Shown here: in pieces, positions 21,601 through 30,500 of the stretch
How the letters are laid out: the number at the start of each line of letters is the position of its first letter
Numbering within the stretch: the first letter of the stretch is position 1
Assembly: GCA_026770025.1 (NCBI GenBank)
Contig: JAMXDE010000009.1
Span: forward strand, 2,145,001-2,209,000
DNA from: Craspedostauros australis
Taxonomy: Eukaryota > Bacillariophyta > Bacillariophyceae > Mastogloiales > Achnanthaceae
Reading direction: 5' to 3'
DNA: 64,000 nucleotides
Notes under the pieces: generated by a model
The model's database searches: none
What the model saw: the letters and a program-made list of their open reading frames with translations, nothing else
Told to the model about the DNA's origin: nothing
Position numbers and translations under genes: made by a program

Positions 21601-22852
21601 GCTCGTGCGCAAAGCTCTGTACGGGTTGAAGTCCTCCGGAGCAGCATTTCGGGCCAAATTGGCAGGTGTACTGCATGACAGCTCATTCCGATCATCGAAG
21701 GCTGATCCAGACGTATGGCTACGAGCGGCTACCAAACCCAACGGTTTCGAATACTACGAGATCGTGCTTTGCTATGTTGACGACGTGATGGCAATGAGCC
21801 ATAAGCCCAGAGAGGTCATCGATGGCGTTGCTTCTGTCTTCAAATTGAAAGGGGACAAGGTTGAGCCGCCAGACATGTATCTTGGTGCATCACTCAGTCA
21901 GAAGAGCAATGAACATGGCACGCGGTGTTGGAGCGTGTCATCGGAGAAATACTGCAAGGCAGCCATTGAGAACGTCGAGGAGAAGCTGGACAAGCAAGGA
22001 CTACGACTACCATCAGGATGCCGGACACCATTCACTTGCAGCTACCATCCAGCAGAAGATGAGACGCCAGAACTCAAAGCAGATGGATTGCGGCGGTTCC
22101 AGGAGCTGATCGGAGTGCTGCGATGGGCGATTGAGATTGGCAGAGTCGACATCTTGCTGGAAGTGTCACTGCTGTCATCCCACCTTGCCATGCCACGGGT
22201 CGGACATCTCGAGCAGGCTTACCACATCTTCGGATACCTGAAGAACACTTCGCGACGAACGATGCTGATGGACCCTGATCACCCCAGGATATCAGAAGAC
22301 CGCTTCCAGTCATTTGAATGGGAGGACTTCTACCGCGATGCTGAGGAAGCCATGCCAATGGACATGCCAGAGCCCAGAGGCAACACAGCATCGACACATT
22401 GCTTCGTGGATGCCAACCACGCAGCTGACAAGGCGACAAGGCGATCGCAAACGGGGATACTAATCTTCCTGAATCGTGCACCGGTTCTATGGTACAGCAA
22501 GAGGCAGAACTCGGTGGAGACCTCTACCTTTGGGTCAGAGTTCACTGCGATGAGGCTCGTAGTGGAGATGGTGTCGTCGCTTCGATACAAGCTGCGCATG
22601 TTTGGGGTACCTATCGAGGGACCGACGAATATGTTCTGCGACAACGAGGCAGTCTTCAAGAATGCATCAACACCCCACTCGACATTGTCGAAGAAGCACC
22701 ACAGCATCTCCTACCACCGATGCCGAGAGGCTGTTGCCAGCGGTATCATTCGCATAGCAAAAGAGGATACCATGACAAACCTGGCGGACATATTCACGAA
22801 GACAATGGCAGCCCCGAAGCGTGAGACGCTGCTTGGTCGATTCTTGTACTAA
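18620..22852 (+). CDS. Pol polyprotein of E6 (protease, integrase, RT, RNase H)
   Basis: About 1410 residues in one frame. Protease appears as MDSHADTIVAG near residue 70, a DSHAD form that I recall in diatom CoDi elements. Integrase spans about 345-470 with MATDTMHA, IADGAPE and NPAEGVIRELRRKW. A chromodomain-like segment (GWEMLVQWKDGSTTW) lies near residue 775. Reverse transcriptase covers about 910-1075 with LVAGGHKT, YGLKSSG and CYVDDVMAMSH. RNase H is at about 1250-1400 with CFVDANHAADKATRRSQTG, SKRQNSVETSTFGSEF and FCDNEAVF. The protein would integrate and copy the element. No break is visible. Confidence 0.88.
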   Translation: MWRDWWMAIVSGSWINSLIALIISSNQSRAYKLQVAAIQSSVRTRRIGTVSAQNTHNARGVQARMEMDSHADTIVAGKQTVVLHYTDRCCDVSPYTESYSPITDVPIVTAATGYTSANGRRYILVMHEALYMPDLDHTLVNPNQLRHHGVIVQDNPYGGQPMVIAQDEGRFTACLKSDGTTIYLDTWRPSTSDLQQLPHVYLSSDAPWEPAKVQFPQTPYHEQEQIELRNAKAVHVHPGDSEAHSDAIHDIHAFDTRLIQSVQVSAKDIELPIKTATQTDEATIPQESPITEAEIRPPRSFLSPDRHSRTTPEELSERWGLSIAQARLTLNATTRHLVRSALMPLARRYRADRMYLPKRIHGTMATDTMHARCTDIHERKYSQIFANKQFFVEAYHLDRKSEAPDALEAFVREYGAPDLLIADGAPEQVGRNSKFQAKARRYCIQTQVSEVGRHKQNPAEGVIRELRRKWYRTMFRSNCPRRVWSYGLTYIARIMQRTASNAGGLGGRTPIEHLTGETPDISEYLDFAFYDRVWFKPDAGLGEIQLGRFLGVADTTGSLMSYWVLPASGVPVARTTVQRVTELEKGIDEHKARFRTFDDAISTRFKEERLVVVGGKPALSAWAGLVEDDPDFAEEFGRTFDNHAVPHADDSFSPDEFDGYTDMELSIDRGGDYPEFAKVTKRLRDKDGKPIGTASDNPITDTRMYEVEFADGHKQSMVANVIAENLFAQVDSEGYRHVLLDAILDHRADESAIKQQDAFVTSSNGVRRRRETTVGWEMLVQWKDGSTTWNAMKDMKDSYPVQLAEYATQNRIAGEPAFAWWIPFVLKKRDRIISKTKSKYWSRTHKYGVRVPKTVNEAREIDRENGNTLWWDSILKEMKNVRPAFEAFEGNESKLPKGYQQIECHLIFDVKLGENFRRKARLVAGGHKTTTPSSITYSSVVSRDSVRIALTIAAMNDLEVLACDIQNAYLTADCREKVWTRAGPEFAAEEGQIMLVRKALYGLKSSGAAFRAKLAGVLHDSSFRSSKADPDVWLRAATKPNGFEYYEIVLCYVDDVMAMSHKPREVIDGVASVFKLKGDKVEPPDMYLGASLSQKSNEHGTRCWSVSSEKYCKAAIENVEEKLDKQGLRLPSGCRTPFTCSYHPAEDETPELKADGLRRFQELIGVLRWAIEIGRVDILLEVSLLSSHLAMPRVGHLEQAYHIFGYLKNTSRRTMLMDPDHPRISEDRFQSFEWEDFYRDAEEAMPMDMPEPRGNTASTHCFVDANHAADKATRRSQTGILIFLNRAPVLWYSKRQNSVETSTFGSEFTAMRLVVEMVSSLRYKLRMFGVPIEGPTNMFCDNEAVFKNASTPHSTLSKKHHSISYHRCREAVASGIIRIAKEDTMTNLADIFTKTMAAPKRETLLGRFLY

Positions 22853-22863
22853 TGTGATAGCCA

Positions 22864-22970
22864 ACAGAGTCACATACAGAATCGCGCACAGAGTCGCACA
22901 CAGAGTCGCACACAGAGTCGCAAACAGAGTCGCATACAGAGTCGCGCACAGAGTCGCAAACCGAGTCGCG
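22864..22970 (+). repeat. 12-bp tandem repeat in the 3' untranslated part of E6
   Basis: About nine units of ACAGAGTCGCAC and variants lie between the pol stop and the 3' LTR. They read as a Cys-Asp-Ser-Val repeat on the opposite strand, which is only a by-product. Confidence 0.9.
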
Positions 22971-23086
22971 ATGCGTGAGGTTTTTAGGAGGCAAAATGCC
23001 GTTTTCCTACGCGCCAAAACCGGGGACGTCGGGCAGACACAGAGGGCGGTCCAGGGGACCGACAAGTGTCTACACAACGAGGGGAC

Positions 23087-23374
23087 AGAACGAGTTTTGG
23101 GATCATACGGGTCGTACCGTCTGTCAGTCAACCGTTGCGGTCATCTGGTCTTGTGCAATGACTCCTACGCGCCAACGGTGTAGCAGTTTCGTACGTGAGC
23201 ATGTGTCAGCAACAGAATCCTGTCAGAGCAGGAGAGAACACACAGTTTCGAGGACCACAGCTCGAAACAGCAACAACAACAACAGCCACTAACGCTAGAT
23301 AGGATCGCCTTCTGTGTGTCTTGAGGTCTCTCCTTTGCAGCACTTACCAGCTTGCAAGCATCAGAATTCATTCT
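23087..23374 (+). repeat. 3' LTR of E6 (288 bp)
   Basis: Starts AGAACGAG after the purine tract and ends TTCATTCT, followed by CTTT, the target duplication, and then by minisatellite sequence. Confidence 0.9.
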
Positions 23375-23450
23375 CTTTCAACGTTTGTTCAGTACTTTCA
23401 ACGTTTGTTGAGTACTTTCAACGTTTGTTCAGTACTTTCAACGTTTCTTG
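23375..23450 (+). repeat. 20-bp minisatellite, array 3 (about 4 copies)
   Basis: The continuation of array 2 on the far side of E6, with the same 20-bp unit. Confidence 0.93.
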
Positions 23451-23591
23451 TCGCGATAGCTGGTGTTCGGATTTCAAACATGTAACGGTTATATACGTTA
23501 CAGTTGTGGATATACTCCGAGTATTGAGTCGTTCCAATCGAGTCACACGCGAAGTTCTTGAATAGTCAGAGTGGTCGAATCCGAACGTGTG

Positions 23592-23619
23592 ACAGTTTCA
23601 GCGGAATTCCCGTGCCTTG
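23592..23619 (+). repeat. Repeat X, left part
   Basis: The sequence CAGTTTCAGCGGAATTCC continuing to CCTTGC matches the first part of X at 12.3 kb. It stops at the outer end of the left fucosyltransferase arm. Only about 28 bp match cleanly; farther left the similarity is weak. Confidence 0.65.
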
Positions 23620-23735
23620 CGGTCGAAGTAGTACGAGAGTTCGGGAGAACATCACAGAAAGGAGCAAAACACAACAACATGGAATAGCCAGAATCCGCTC
23701 AACCGATCAATTACATCAAGTTACGTACCACTCAC

Positions 23736-23743
23736 TATACATA
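23736..23743 (+). promoter_or_regulatory. Possible TATA-like box of fucosyltransferase gene 1
   Basis: TATACATA lies about 125 bp before the start codon and is followed by a pyrimidine-rich stretch (about 23757-23792) typical of a transcription start or leader region. It is conserved in the other arm at 61864-61871. This is a weak assignment based on motif and position only. Confidence 0.25.
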
Positions 23744-23864
23744 CCTACGTTCCAATACTCCTCCTCCTGCCCTTCCTCTTCCTCTTGTTCCCACACACAC
23801 TTCCATACTCACATTCGCCGACTCGGATCCATACAGAGATCCTTCTGGTTTGCGACAAGGATCG

Positions 23865-25148
23865 ATGGGTGAACCAAACCCAACAGACGCAGATGAAGGA
23901 AGGACACGGCGAGCATACCGAAAGACGAAGAGCAACTCATGGCTGCAGCCATCATCCTTTGCCGTGCTCATCGTCACCGTCATCATCAACTTGGTGCTTG
24001 GGAACGCGCGCACCGGGATGATCTTCTCCACCACGACCATGCAGGAGTACGTTGGTCCAGAGTGCGCCATGAACTCGACGGCCGATCATGCAGAAGGTAC
24101 CGCGAGGCACCAAGCCGAAGTGGTCGAATCATCCGAGCACACATCCAGGATGCTGATGGAACCGGGTCGGGTCTACGTGACCGGGAGGGAAAGCAACAGC
24201 TCGGTCATCACGAAGTGCCTGTTCCCCGACTTTAATTTCAGCGGCTATTGGAAGGAGGAGACGCCGCTGACTCCCAACGACATTGTGGTGTTCGGTATGC
24301 ACGCCGCACTACCTGGAAGAGGCAAAATGCTGTGGGGCGAGAAAGCCAAGCAGAAGCCTGACAGCCAGCGTCCCGGCAAGATCCTGTTCTACAACGCCGA
24401 GTCGTACGGCGATATTTGGGAAAAGTTCTCGCCGCAGGACATCGGCGACCGCTTCTATCAAATCGGTCCCGTCTCGCATCTGCAGCGAGACAACTCGTAC
24501 CAGATGTATCTCATGACGAGAGTGGCGCAGGCCAAACCCTCGCCCGACGTGGATCCGATCTTGCACCCGGAGATTGGCGTGCGCCGAAACTCCACGCGTA
24601 AAATCAATGGCGTGCTGTACAAGAACAGCCACTGCGTCGCCTTTCGCGACGAGGCCGCACGACGGTTGTCGGAATTCCTCGATGTCTATCACGGCAAGTG
24701 CAAGCCCAGCGTGCCGATGCGCAACAACAGCCTATTTCCCGACACCGTGCTGGGAGACAGGCAGAGCTTCAACATCAACTTCCAGACGATGGGCCAATAC
24801 AAATACTGCTTGGTCATGGAGAATGTGGTTGGCCAGGCGGGATACATCACCGAGAAGTTGATGAACGGCTTCCTCGGCGGATGCCTGCCGATCTACACAG
24901 GTTCCCGCATCATTCACGACATCTTCAATCCAAAGTCGTTCGTCTACTACGACGTCACCAGACCAGACGAAGCGCTCGATCTGATCCGGCGTATGGAGGC
25001 CAACGAGTCGCTGTACAATGAGTACAACAACGCCCCGCTCTTCCTTAACCCCGAACGCATCGTGAACCAATACTTCTCCGCTTGCGACGGCGTGGGAGAT
25101 GGATCTATGAAGCGCAAGATCCGTCAAATGATGAAGATCGAAGAGTAG
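23865..25148 (+). CDS. GT10-type fucosyltransferase, gene 1 (type II Golgi membrane protein)
   Basis: An ATG at 23865 gives 427 residues; the frame is open five codons upstream without another ATG. Residues 1-30 are hydrophilic and basic, and about 31-46 (SSFAVLIVTVIINLVLG) form one membrane anchor. A stem with several N-glycosylation sequons follows, then the catalytic region. The stretch QYKYCLVMEN...YITEKLMNGFLGGCLPIYTGS at about 308-345 matches the donor-binding signature of alpha-1,3/4-fucosyltransferases (YK..L..EN, TEK, G..P...G). GKILFYNAESYG lies before it. The enzyme would transfer fucose from GDP-fucose to N-glycans or other glycans in the Golgi. Its paralogue at 60465-61742 is about 92% identical and lies inverted. 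Six sequons are visible. No intron signal is needed. Acceptor and linkage cannot be told. Confidence 0.78.
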   Translation: MGEPNPTDADEGRTRRAYRKTKSNSWLQPSSFAVLIVTVIINLVLGNARTGMIFSTTTMQEYVGPECAMNSTADHAEGTARHQAEVVESSEHTSRMLMEPGRVYVTGRESNSSVITKCLFPDFNFSGYWKEETPLTPNDIVVFGMHAALPGRGKMLWGEKAKQKPDSQRPGKILFYNAESYGDIWEKFSPQDIGDRFYQIGPVSHLQRDNSYQMYLMTRVAQAKPSPDVDPILHPEIGVRRNSTRKINGVLYKNSHCVAFRDEAARRLSEFLDVYHGKCKPSVPMRNNSLFPDTVLGDRQSFNINFQTMGQYKYCLVMENVVGQAGYITEKLMNGFLGGCLPIYTGSRIIHDIFNPKSFVYYDVTRPDEALDLIRRMEANESLYNEYNNAPLFLNPERIVNQYFSACDGVGDGSMKRKIRQMMKIEE

Positions 25149-25320
25149 GCAGTGCGAGCGACGAGTAAAGTTCGATTGGGGTAGGTCCGTGCTCTAGTGT
25201 GGCATACACGTCCCAGTGCGAGAGTTTAGTATCGTCCATGTTACAGTGCCTCCATAGATCGTGCACTTTGAGACAGTTATTGTGTGGCAGACATTAAGGT
25301 GTTTCGAATGACGCATTGTG

Positions 25321-25796
25321 TCAAACTCTACTTGCGAGGAAAGGCATTGAATCGAAGGGAAACTGATTGATTATGAGCCCCTCGAGCGAGTCGACCGGCA
25401 CTTTGACGTGGACATTCTAACTTTTCATCTGCGATATCCAAACCAAGCACGTATCCGTAATACCTATAATCTAATTATAAATAATTAACCATTACATTTT
25501 TTGTTAGATCCTTATTTTAAGTTTTATGGAGTGATCTACTATTCATTCTAGTCGCGTGGATCCAACAGCACAAAATCGTATGCTTGTTACAGAAGGTTCG
25601 ATTGTGTTCTCCCGTATTTATCGTCAGGTGATCAGTCACGGACTTCCTTCCGAAGGTGTCTTCCGTTTGGTACGCGTTAATTACACGTTAGCAGGCGGCA
25701 CCTGATTCCACATTCTGCTCGTGACAAAACACATGACGCAAAACACATCACACAAAACACATCATCGCCATCATTTCAAGTTATTACACACGTGAA
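25321..25796. other. Non-coding spacer after fucosyltransferase gene 1
   Basis: No gene is supported. An AT-rich patch lies at about 25465-25530. A short tandem of ACAAAACACATC-like units lies at about 25723-25770. Confidence 0.5.
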
Positions 25797-26754
25797 ACCT
25801 AATTAAGATGCAAGAGGGGTAAAGATGCAGATTATGAGTCTTATCGATGTCGTTTGAATCTGTGCAACTGCTTCACTGTTGTATCGTCCATGACTGGTGC
25901 GCGTGTCTACAGCGTAACGCCAGTTCAACGGTTTCACACACATTCCGGTTTGGTCCCCTCGATTCGCGGTGGCTCTGCTGGCCGTCGTATCGTCACAATT
26001 TGATTGCATTCGGGATGTACCTGCTGCATGCCCCATGTGTGGACACTGCAGGGCGCTCATCCCATCAACCATAAGCAGAGCCCATGGCTGACCACCCTTG
26101 GGTACTATTGCGCAGTGCCGAGGTCAAAAGAGGACCCTTTGTGCTTGTTATTTTCGTCTCGGTCCTTGTTGTTGCTTTGTGAGCATGTCGGATAGGTTGG
26201 TCTCTGATGGTTCATATTGGACTACCAGGATGCCCGCGGCAATGCTTTCTCTGATGAAGTGATATGCAATGGCATTGGCTTTCTTCCGCAATTGTGATTC
26301 TGGTAGTGATGCGTTGTACACCACACTCTGATTATCGGCACGTATGTCCACTGGTCCATCCAGTGGGATGCCCATCATGTGAAGCTTGTATCTCATGTGA
26401 TGATGATCTCTGTTGCTACCTTGAGCGCTGTGAATTCGCTGCCGAATGTGGACATCTCGATGCTGTTCTGTTTTTTGCTGTACCACAGTATCGGTGATGT
26501 GTTCAAAAACAAAAGCACACCAGTGCGTGAACGTCGCGTGACGCGGTCACCTGCATGATCAGCATAAACAAAGCACGTCATTTGGACTTCCTTTCCGCGT
26601 GGCGGTGGCATGTCAGCAGGTAGTTGTTCATGAACGTCAGGGTAGAAATTGTTCCAGTTGGGATGCATCACAGGCGGTTTGTCAATGTATGCGTCATCAA
26701 AAACAAGGCGAGAACGATCGTGAGATTTGAAGTATGCGAATATGTGAAAGAGAG
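25797..26754 (-). mobile_element. Fragment of a family D Copia element (LTR part plus RNase H)
   Basis: The minus strand reads an RNase H segment with CFVYADHAGD, RRSRTGVLLFLN, SKKQNSIEMSTFGSEF and RADNQSVVYNASLPESQL. The plus-strand left part resembles the LTR side of the decayed element at 12941-16375. It is broken, several breaks, and is cut on the right by E2 in the middle of the RNase H neighbourhood. Confidence 0.7.
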
Positions 26755-27551
26755 TGTTGGCAAGTTCCGCTCACGGTAACCTACGATCGTGGAAGATGGT
26801 GTTGGTTGATAGTCGTCTGTTTGCTATTTCACTACTTGGCTACTCCAATCCTCTTGGTGCACACCTGTTCTCTTGCCCGATGCTCTTGGTGGTTCAATCT
26901 GTTTCGTAGATTCAGTCTCCGACTATGAGTCGGTACGCGAGATCCTCTCTCGCTCCTCTCTGTATTCTCTCTCTCTCTCTCTCTCTCAGTATCGTGTACT
27001 TGCGCTACACGATACTCCGTGTTCGATGCATGCTCCGCATTCGACACTCCGTTCATTCAGTACTGGTTCCTACTCCATGAGTACTCACCATTTGAAGTTC
27101 ACCTTCTGTATCCATGATCTTCATGGGTCATCGCATCTTCGCCTCCTGCTCTGACTTGGAGACAGATGTCGACGTGGTGACATGTTGACATCCTGTCGAT
27201 GTCAGTAGGCGTCCTTCTGCTCTCCAGATGTCACGTTCCATTGGTGATGTTACAGTCTGTCAGATGATATCATCATCTGAGGTTTAGTTGGGAAGTACCT
27301 CGAGCTTCTCTTGGTACCATTGATGGATGGACAGACGATCTTCCAATTCTCTCAGAAATCGTTATTTGCAAATTTCCTCCAGAAATCTTGCCCCTTTTCG
27401 TGTGTTCCATTTCCCCTGTAATTTTGACGAATCACAGTATACTATCGACACGAATGTAGTTATACCGTCCAAGTGCGTATGAGAGAATAACGGGTGAACG
27501 ATGCACATATACACGTACATCTTGACATATACTCACATGTACATCTCGACA
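26755..27551 (-). repeat. 3' LTR of E2 (family A)
   Basis: A 797-bp LTR with the usual TGTTGGCAAG...CTCGACA ends on the plus strand, preceded in element direction by the AGGAAGGG tract. Confidence 0.9.
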
Positions 27552-30500
27552 CCCTTCCTGTGTGCATTCGGTCATTCGAATGTTCTCGATGTGTCAAGGT
27601 ACGACTTCTCATGTTCGCGTTGCAAGTCGGCCTTGATGTTCTTGGTGAATCCGTTGCTTGTGTTCTGCTCGGATTTGACAAAAATGATTTCGATGGTTTT
27701 GTTGATTACCATGTTCCTCACGTAGTGATGGCGCACGTCGATGTGCCGCGATCGTTGGGATGTTGATGGGTTCTTGGCGATGAAGATTGCTCCGATGTTG
27801 TCCACACGGACCTTGATCGGTGTCTTCACTGGGACGCCCACACTTTCGAGTAGCTGCACGACGAAGAAGATTTCCTTTGCCGCTTCGGAAAGGGCAACGT
27901 ATTCTGCTTCGGATGAGCTGAGTGTGACGGCCTTCTGTGCCTTGGATCGCCAAAGGATTGGTACCTTGCACAGGTATAGGATGAACCCTCCTACGCTGAT
28001 TCTCGTGTTCTTGTCTCCTGCATATTCGCTATCGCAGAAGAGCTCCATGTCCCAGCCGTCGTCGTCTGGACGCGCTGGATGGATCTTCAATCCATAGTCC
28101 TTTGTATCGATCACATACTTGATGATCCGATACATCTCCTTCATTGCGGCCTTGGTGGGCCCGATCAATACCTTGGAGAGTTCCCTCACAGGGTTCGCGA
28201 TGTCTGGTCGCGAGTGCTTGATGAGGAAGAGTAGCATACCGACGCCTCGGCGATATTCGGCACGTTCTTCCGGTCCGACCTTCTGCAGTCCGTTGTCTTT
28301 GGATGGTCGTACGATGATTTGACCCGGGGTTCCCGGTGTCCCATAGCGTTGCATCTTCTCAACCTTGGTTCCAAACTCTTCCATGAGATGTCGGATGAGA
28401 TGTGGTTGACGCAATGTCGCTCTAGTCTTATCATGGTTCAATTCGATGTTGCAGCTGAGGTAGTCTCCGAGTCCGCGCTCGATTGTTACCTTGAATTTGC
28501 TGCCTTGGATGTCCTTCAGGAATGTCTCCAGTGCTTTGGAGTCTCCGCAACAGAAGCAATCGTCCACGTAGATGGCCAAGATCATGCTTCCTTCGTTCGT
28601 CTTCCTGTAGAACAGGCACGGGTCTGCTGCGCTCTGTTCGAAGTTGATATTCTTGAGGGTCAATACCAACATCTTGAACCATTGCCTGGCGCTCTGCACA
28701 AGTCCGTAGATTGGCTTGTGTAGGGTCAGGGCTTCGTCTGGTTGATGATCCATCCTGTTGGGACAGTTCATGTAGATCTCCTCGTCGAGGTTTCCATGTA
28801 GGAATGCTGTTACGACATCGACGAGTGCACAGTCCATCTTCTTGATCAGCATGATCACCATCATGACCCGATAGGTCACGTCATGGATGACAGGTGAGTA
28901 ATGCTCTTGGAAGTCTACTCCTGCGACTTGTGAATAGCCACATGCAACGAGTCGCGTTCGATGTGTGCCGTCACGCTTCAGCTTGAAGACCCATTTGCAC
29001 TTGCAGCATCTGCGGCCGCGTGGGATGGCGTCTCGTTTGATCTTGCTATATACCTTGCGTGTATCCATGGAGTCGAACTCCTTCTTGATGGCTGCTCGAT
29101 ATCCCTTTCGATGGATAGGATCTGGGTGATTGAAGGCTCCATCGAATGTTGTAGGTTCGATGTGCTTCTCTTGTTCCTTGTTCTCGTCCTGCATCGACAA
29201 TCCGATGTCGATTGCTGGTGATTCGGTAATGATTGCGTTCATTCCGTATAGTCCTGTTGTGCTATGATGAGTGATCTCGATCTCTTCATCTTCGTCTTCG
29301 ATTTCTTCATCATCTGTAGTTTCGTTGTTGGAGTCGTCGATCATCTCGTCGCTGAGTTCGTCACTCGCCTCATTGGATGATGGATCGCTCTCATAGCCTT
29401 CTTCCTTTCGACCTCGTTCGTTGAAGTCTTCGAGCTCGCGCAGAGCTCTGGGAATACTCTTCCCTGCGGTTGACTTGGGATTAGCTTCTCCCTTCCTGCC
29501 TCGTGCTTCGTGGCGTCGGATCCTCTCCTTTCTAGCTATGTCACGCTTGTTTGGTTTGCTTGGTGGAGATCTGGATGGTGTGTCATGTGTAGATCTCGCT
29601 GGTGTGTTCGGAGGAGTGACACCTGTCTCGTCATCGGCTTCGTCGCCGGAGGGTAGGATTTCGTCATTCTCATGATTGGATTCGCTCCGATCTTCCTCGT
29701 CATTCTGGATTAGTTGAGTCACTGCTCCGTTGTTCTCATTATCCTCATCATCGCTGTCTGATAGGATGTAGTATCTGTTGCTGTCGGCGAAAGATACTCT
29801 CTTCGCTTCCGGTGTTTGACGCGTTGCCGTCCTGGGCGTTGCTCCCTTCCGTCCGATGGTTGTGAAGCCGTCTGCGTCCGTTGTTATTGCTTTGTTGGAT
29901 ACGTTTGGTGCTGGTGCCCAGCCACGGAACTGTCCGTATGATTGATTGAGCCACTTGATGTCGCGAGAGCAGACCAGTGACTTGGTCGATGGTCTGTACA
30001 TGTTGTAGACCCCTGATGCATGTTGGTGTGCATATCCAATGAACACCATCTCTTCTCCTCTATTCTTGAGCTTGGCGGTAATCCCGCCGTAGGTGGTCTT
30101 CACAACACCCACCTCTCCAAATGTGCGGAGTGCATCCGCATATGGTGGATTGCTGCCGAAGAATTGTCGATGAGGTGACTCCTTCTGATTCTTCGCTACG
30201 GTGATGTTGGCAATGGCAGTGGCAGTGCTCGCACCTGCTGCCCACAGGCCATGCCTATACTCTTCGTTGAGCTGTGCTCCGTTGAGCATAGAACGGATCT
30301 TGGTGTAGAGGTACGCGAACTTGCGTTCCACTCTGCCATTCTGTTGCGGCGTGTTCGATGCCGTGTATTCGAATTTCATGTTGAGTCCTGCATCGATGAG
30401 AATATCCTCCGTGGATTTGTTCTCTCCGCTGTTGTCACCTCTGAAGATGATCTATTGGTCACCAGTCTGTGACTTGATCGTTTGAACGAATCGTTTGATG

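Larger units (their letters stand above)
16721..23374 (+). mobile_element. E6: whole young Copia element, family C (CoDi-like)
   Basis: Two LTRs of exactly 288 bp each (16721-17008 and 23087-23374) differ at one site that I could see. The element is flanked by a 4-bp duplication CTTT inside the 20-bp minisatellite. The LTR ends are AGAACGAG...TTCATTCT, an inverted AGAA/TTCT pair, not the usual TG...CA. A purine tract GAGGGGAC precedes the 3' LTR. Gag and Pol frames fill the inside. It looks whole and very recent. Confidence 0.88.
23621..25320 (+). repeat. Left inverted arm (1.70 kb) carrying fucosyltransferase gene 1
   Basis: From TCGAAGTAGTACGAG to CGAATGACGCATTGTG this arm matches the reverse complement of 60287-61984, including 244 bp before the start codon and 172 bp after the stop. 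Similarity ends at corresponding points on both sides, so the arm has defined borders. It is oriented inward relative to the 38.4-kb unit. Confidence 0.9.

Noticed and set aside
22667-23131. Minus-strand frame with a Cys-Asp-Ser-Val repeat
   Set aside because: It is the antisense reading of the 12-bp tandem repeat in E6, not a gene.
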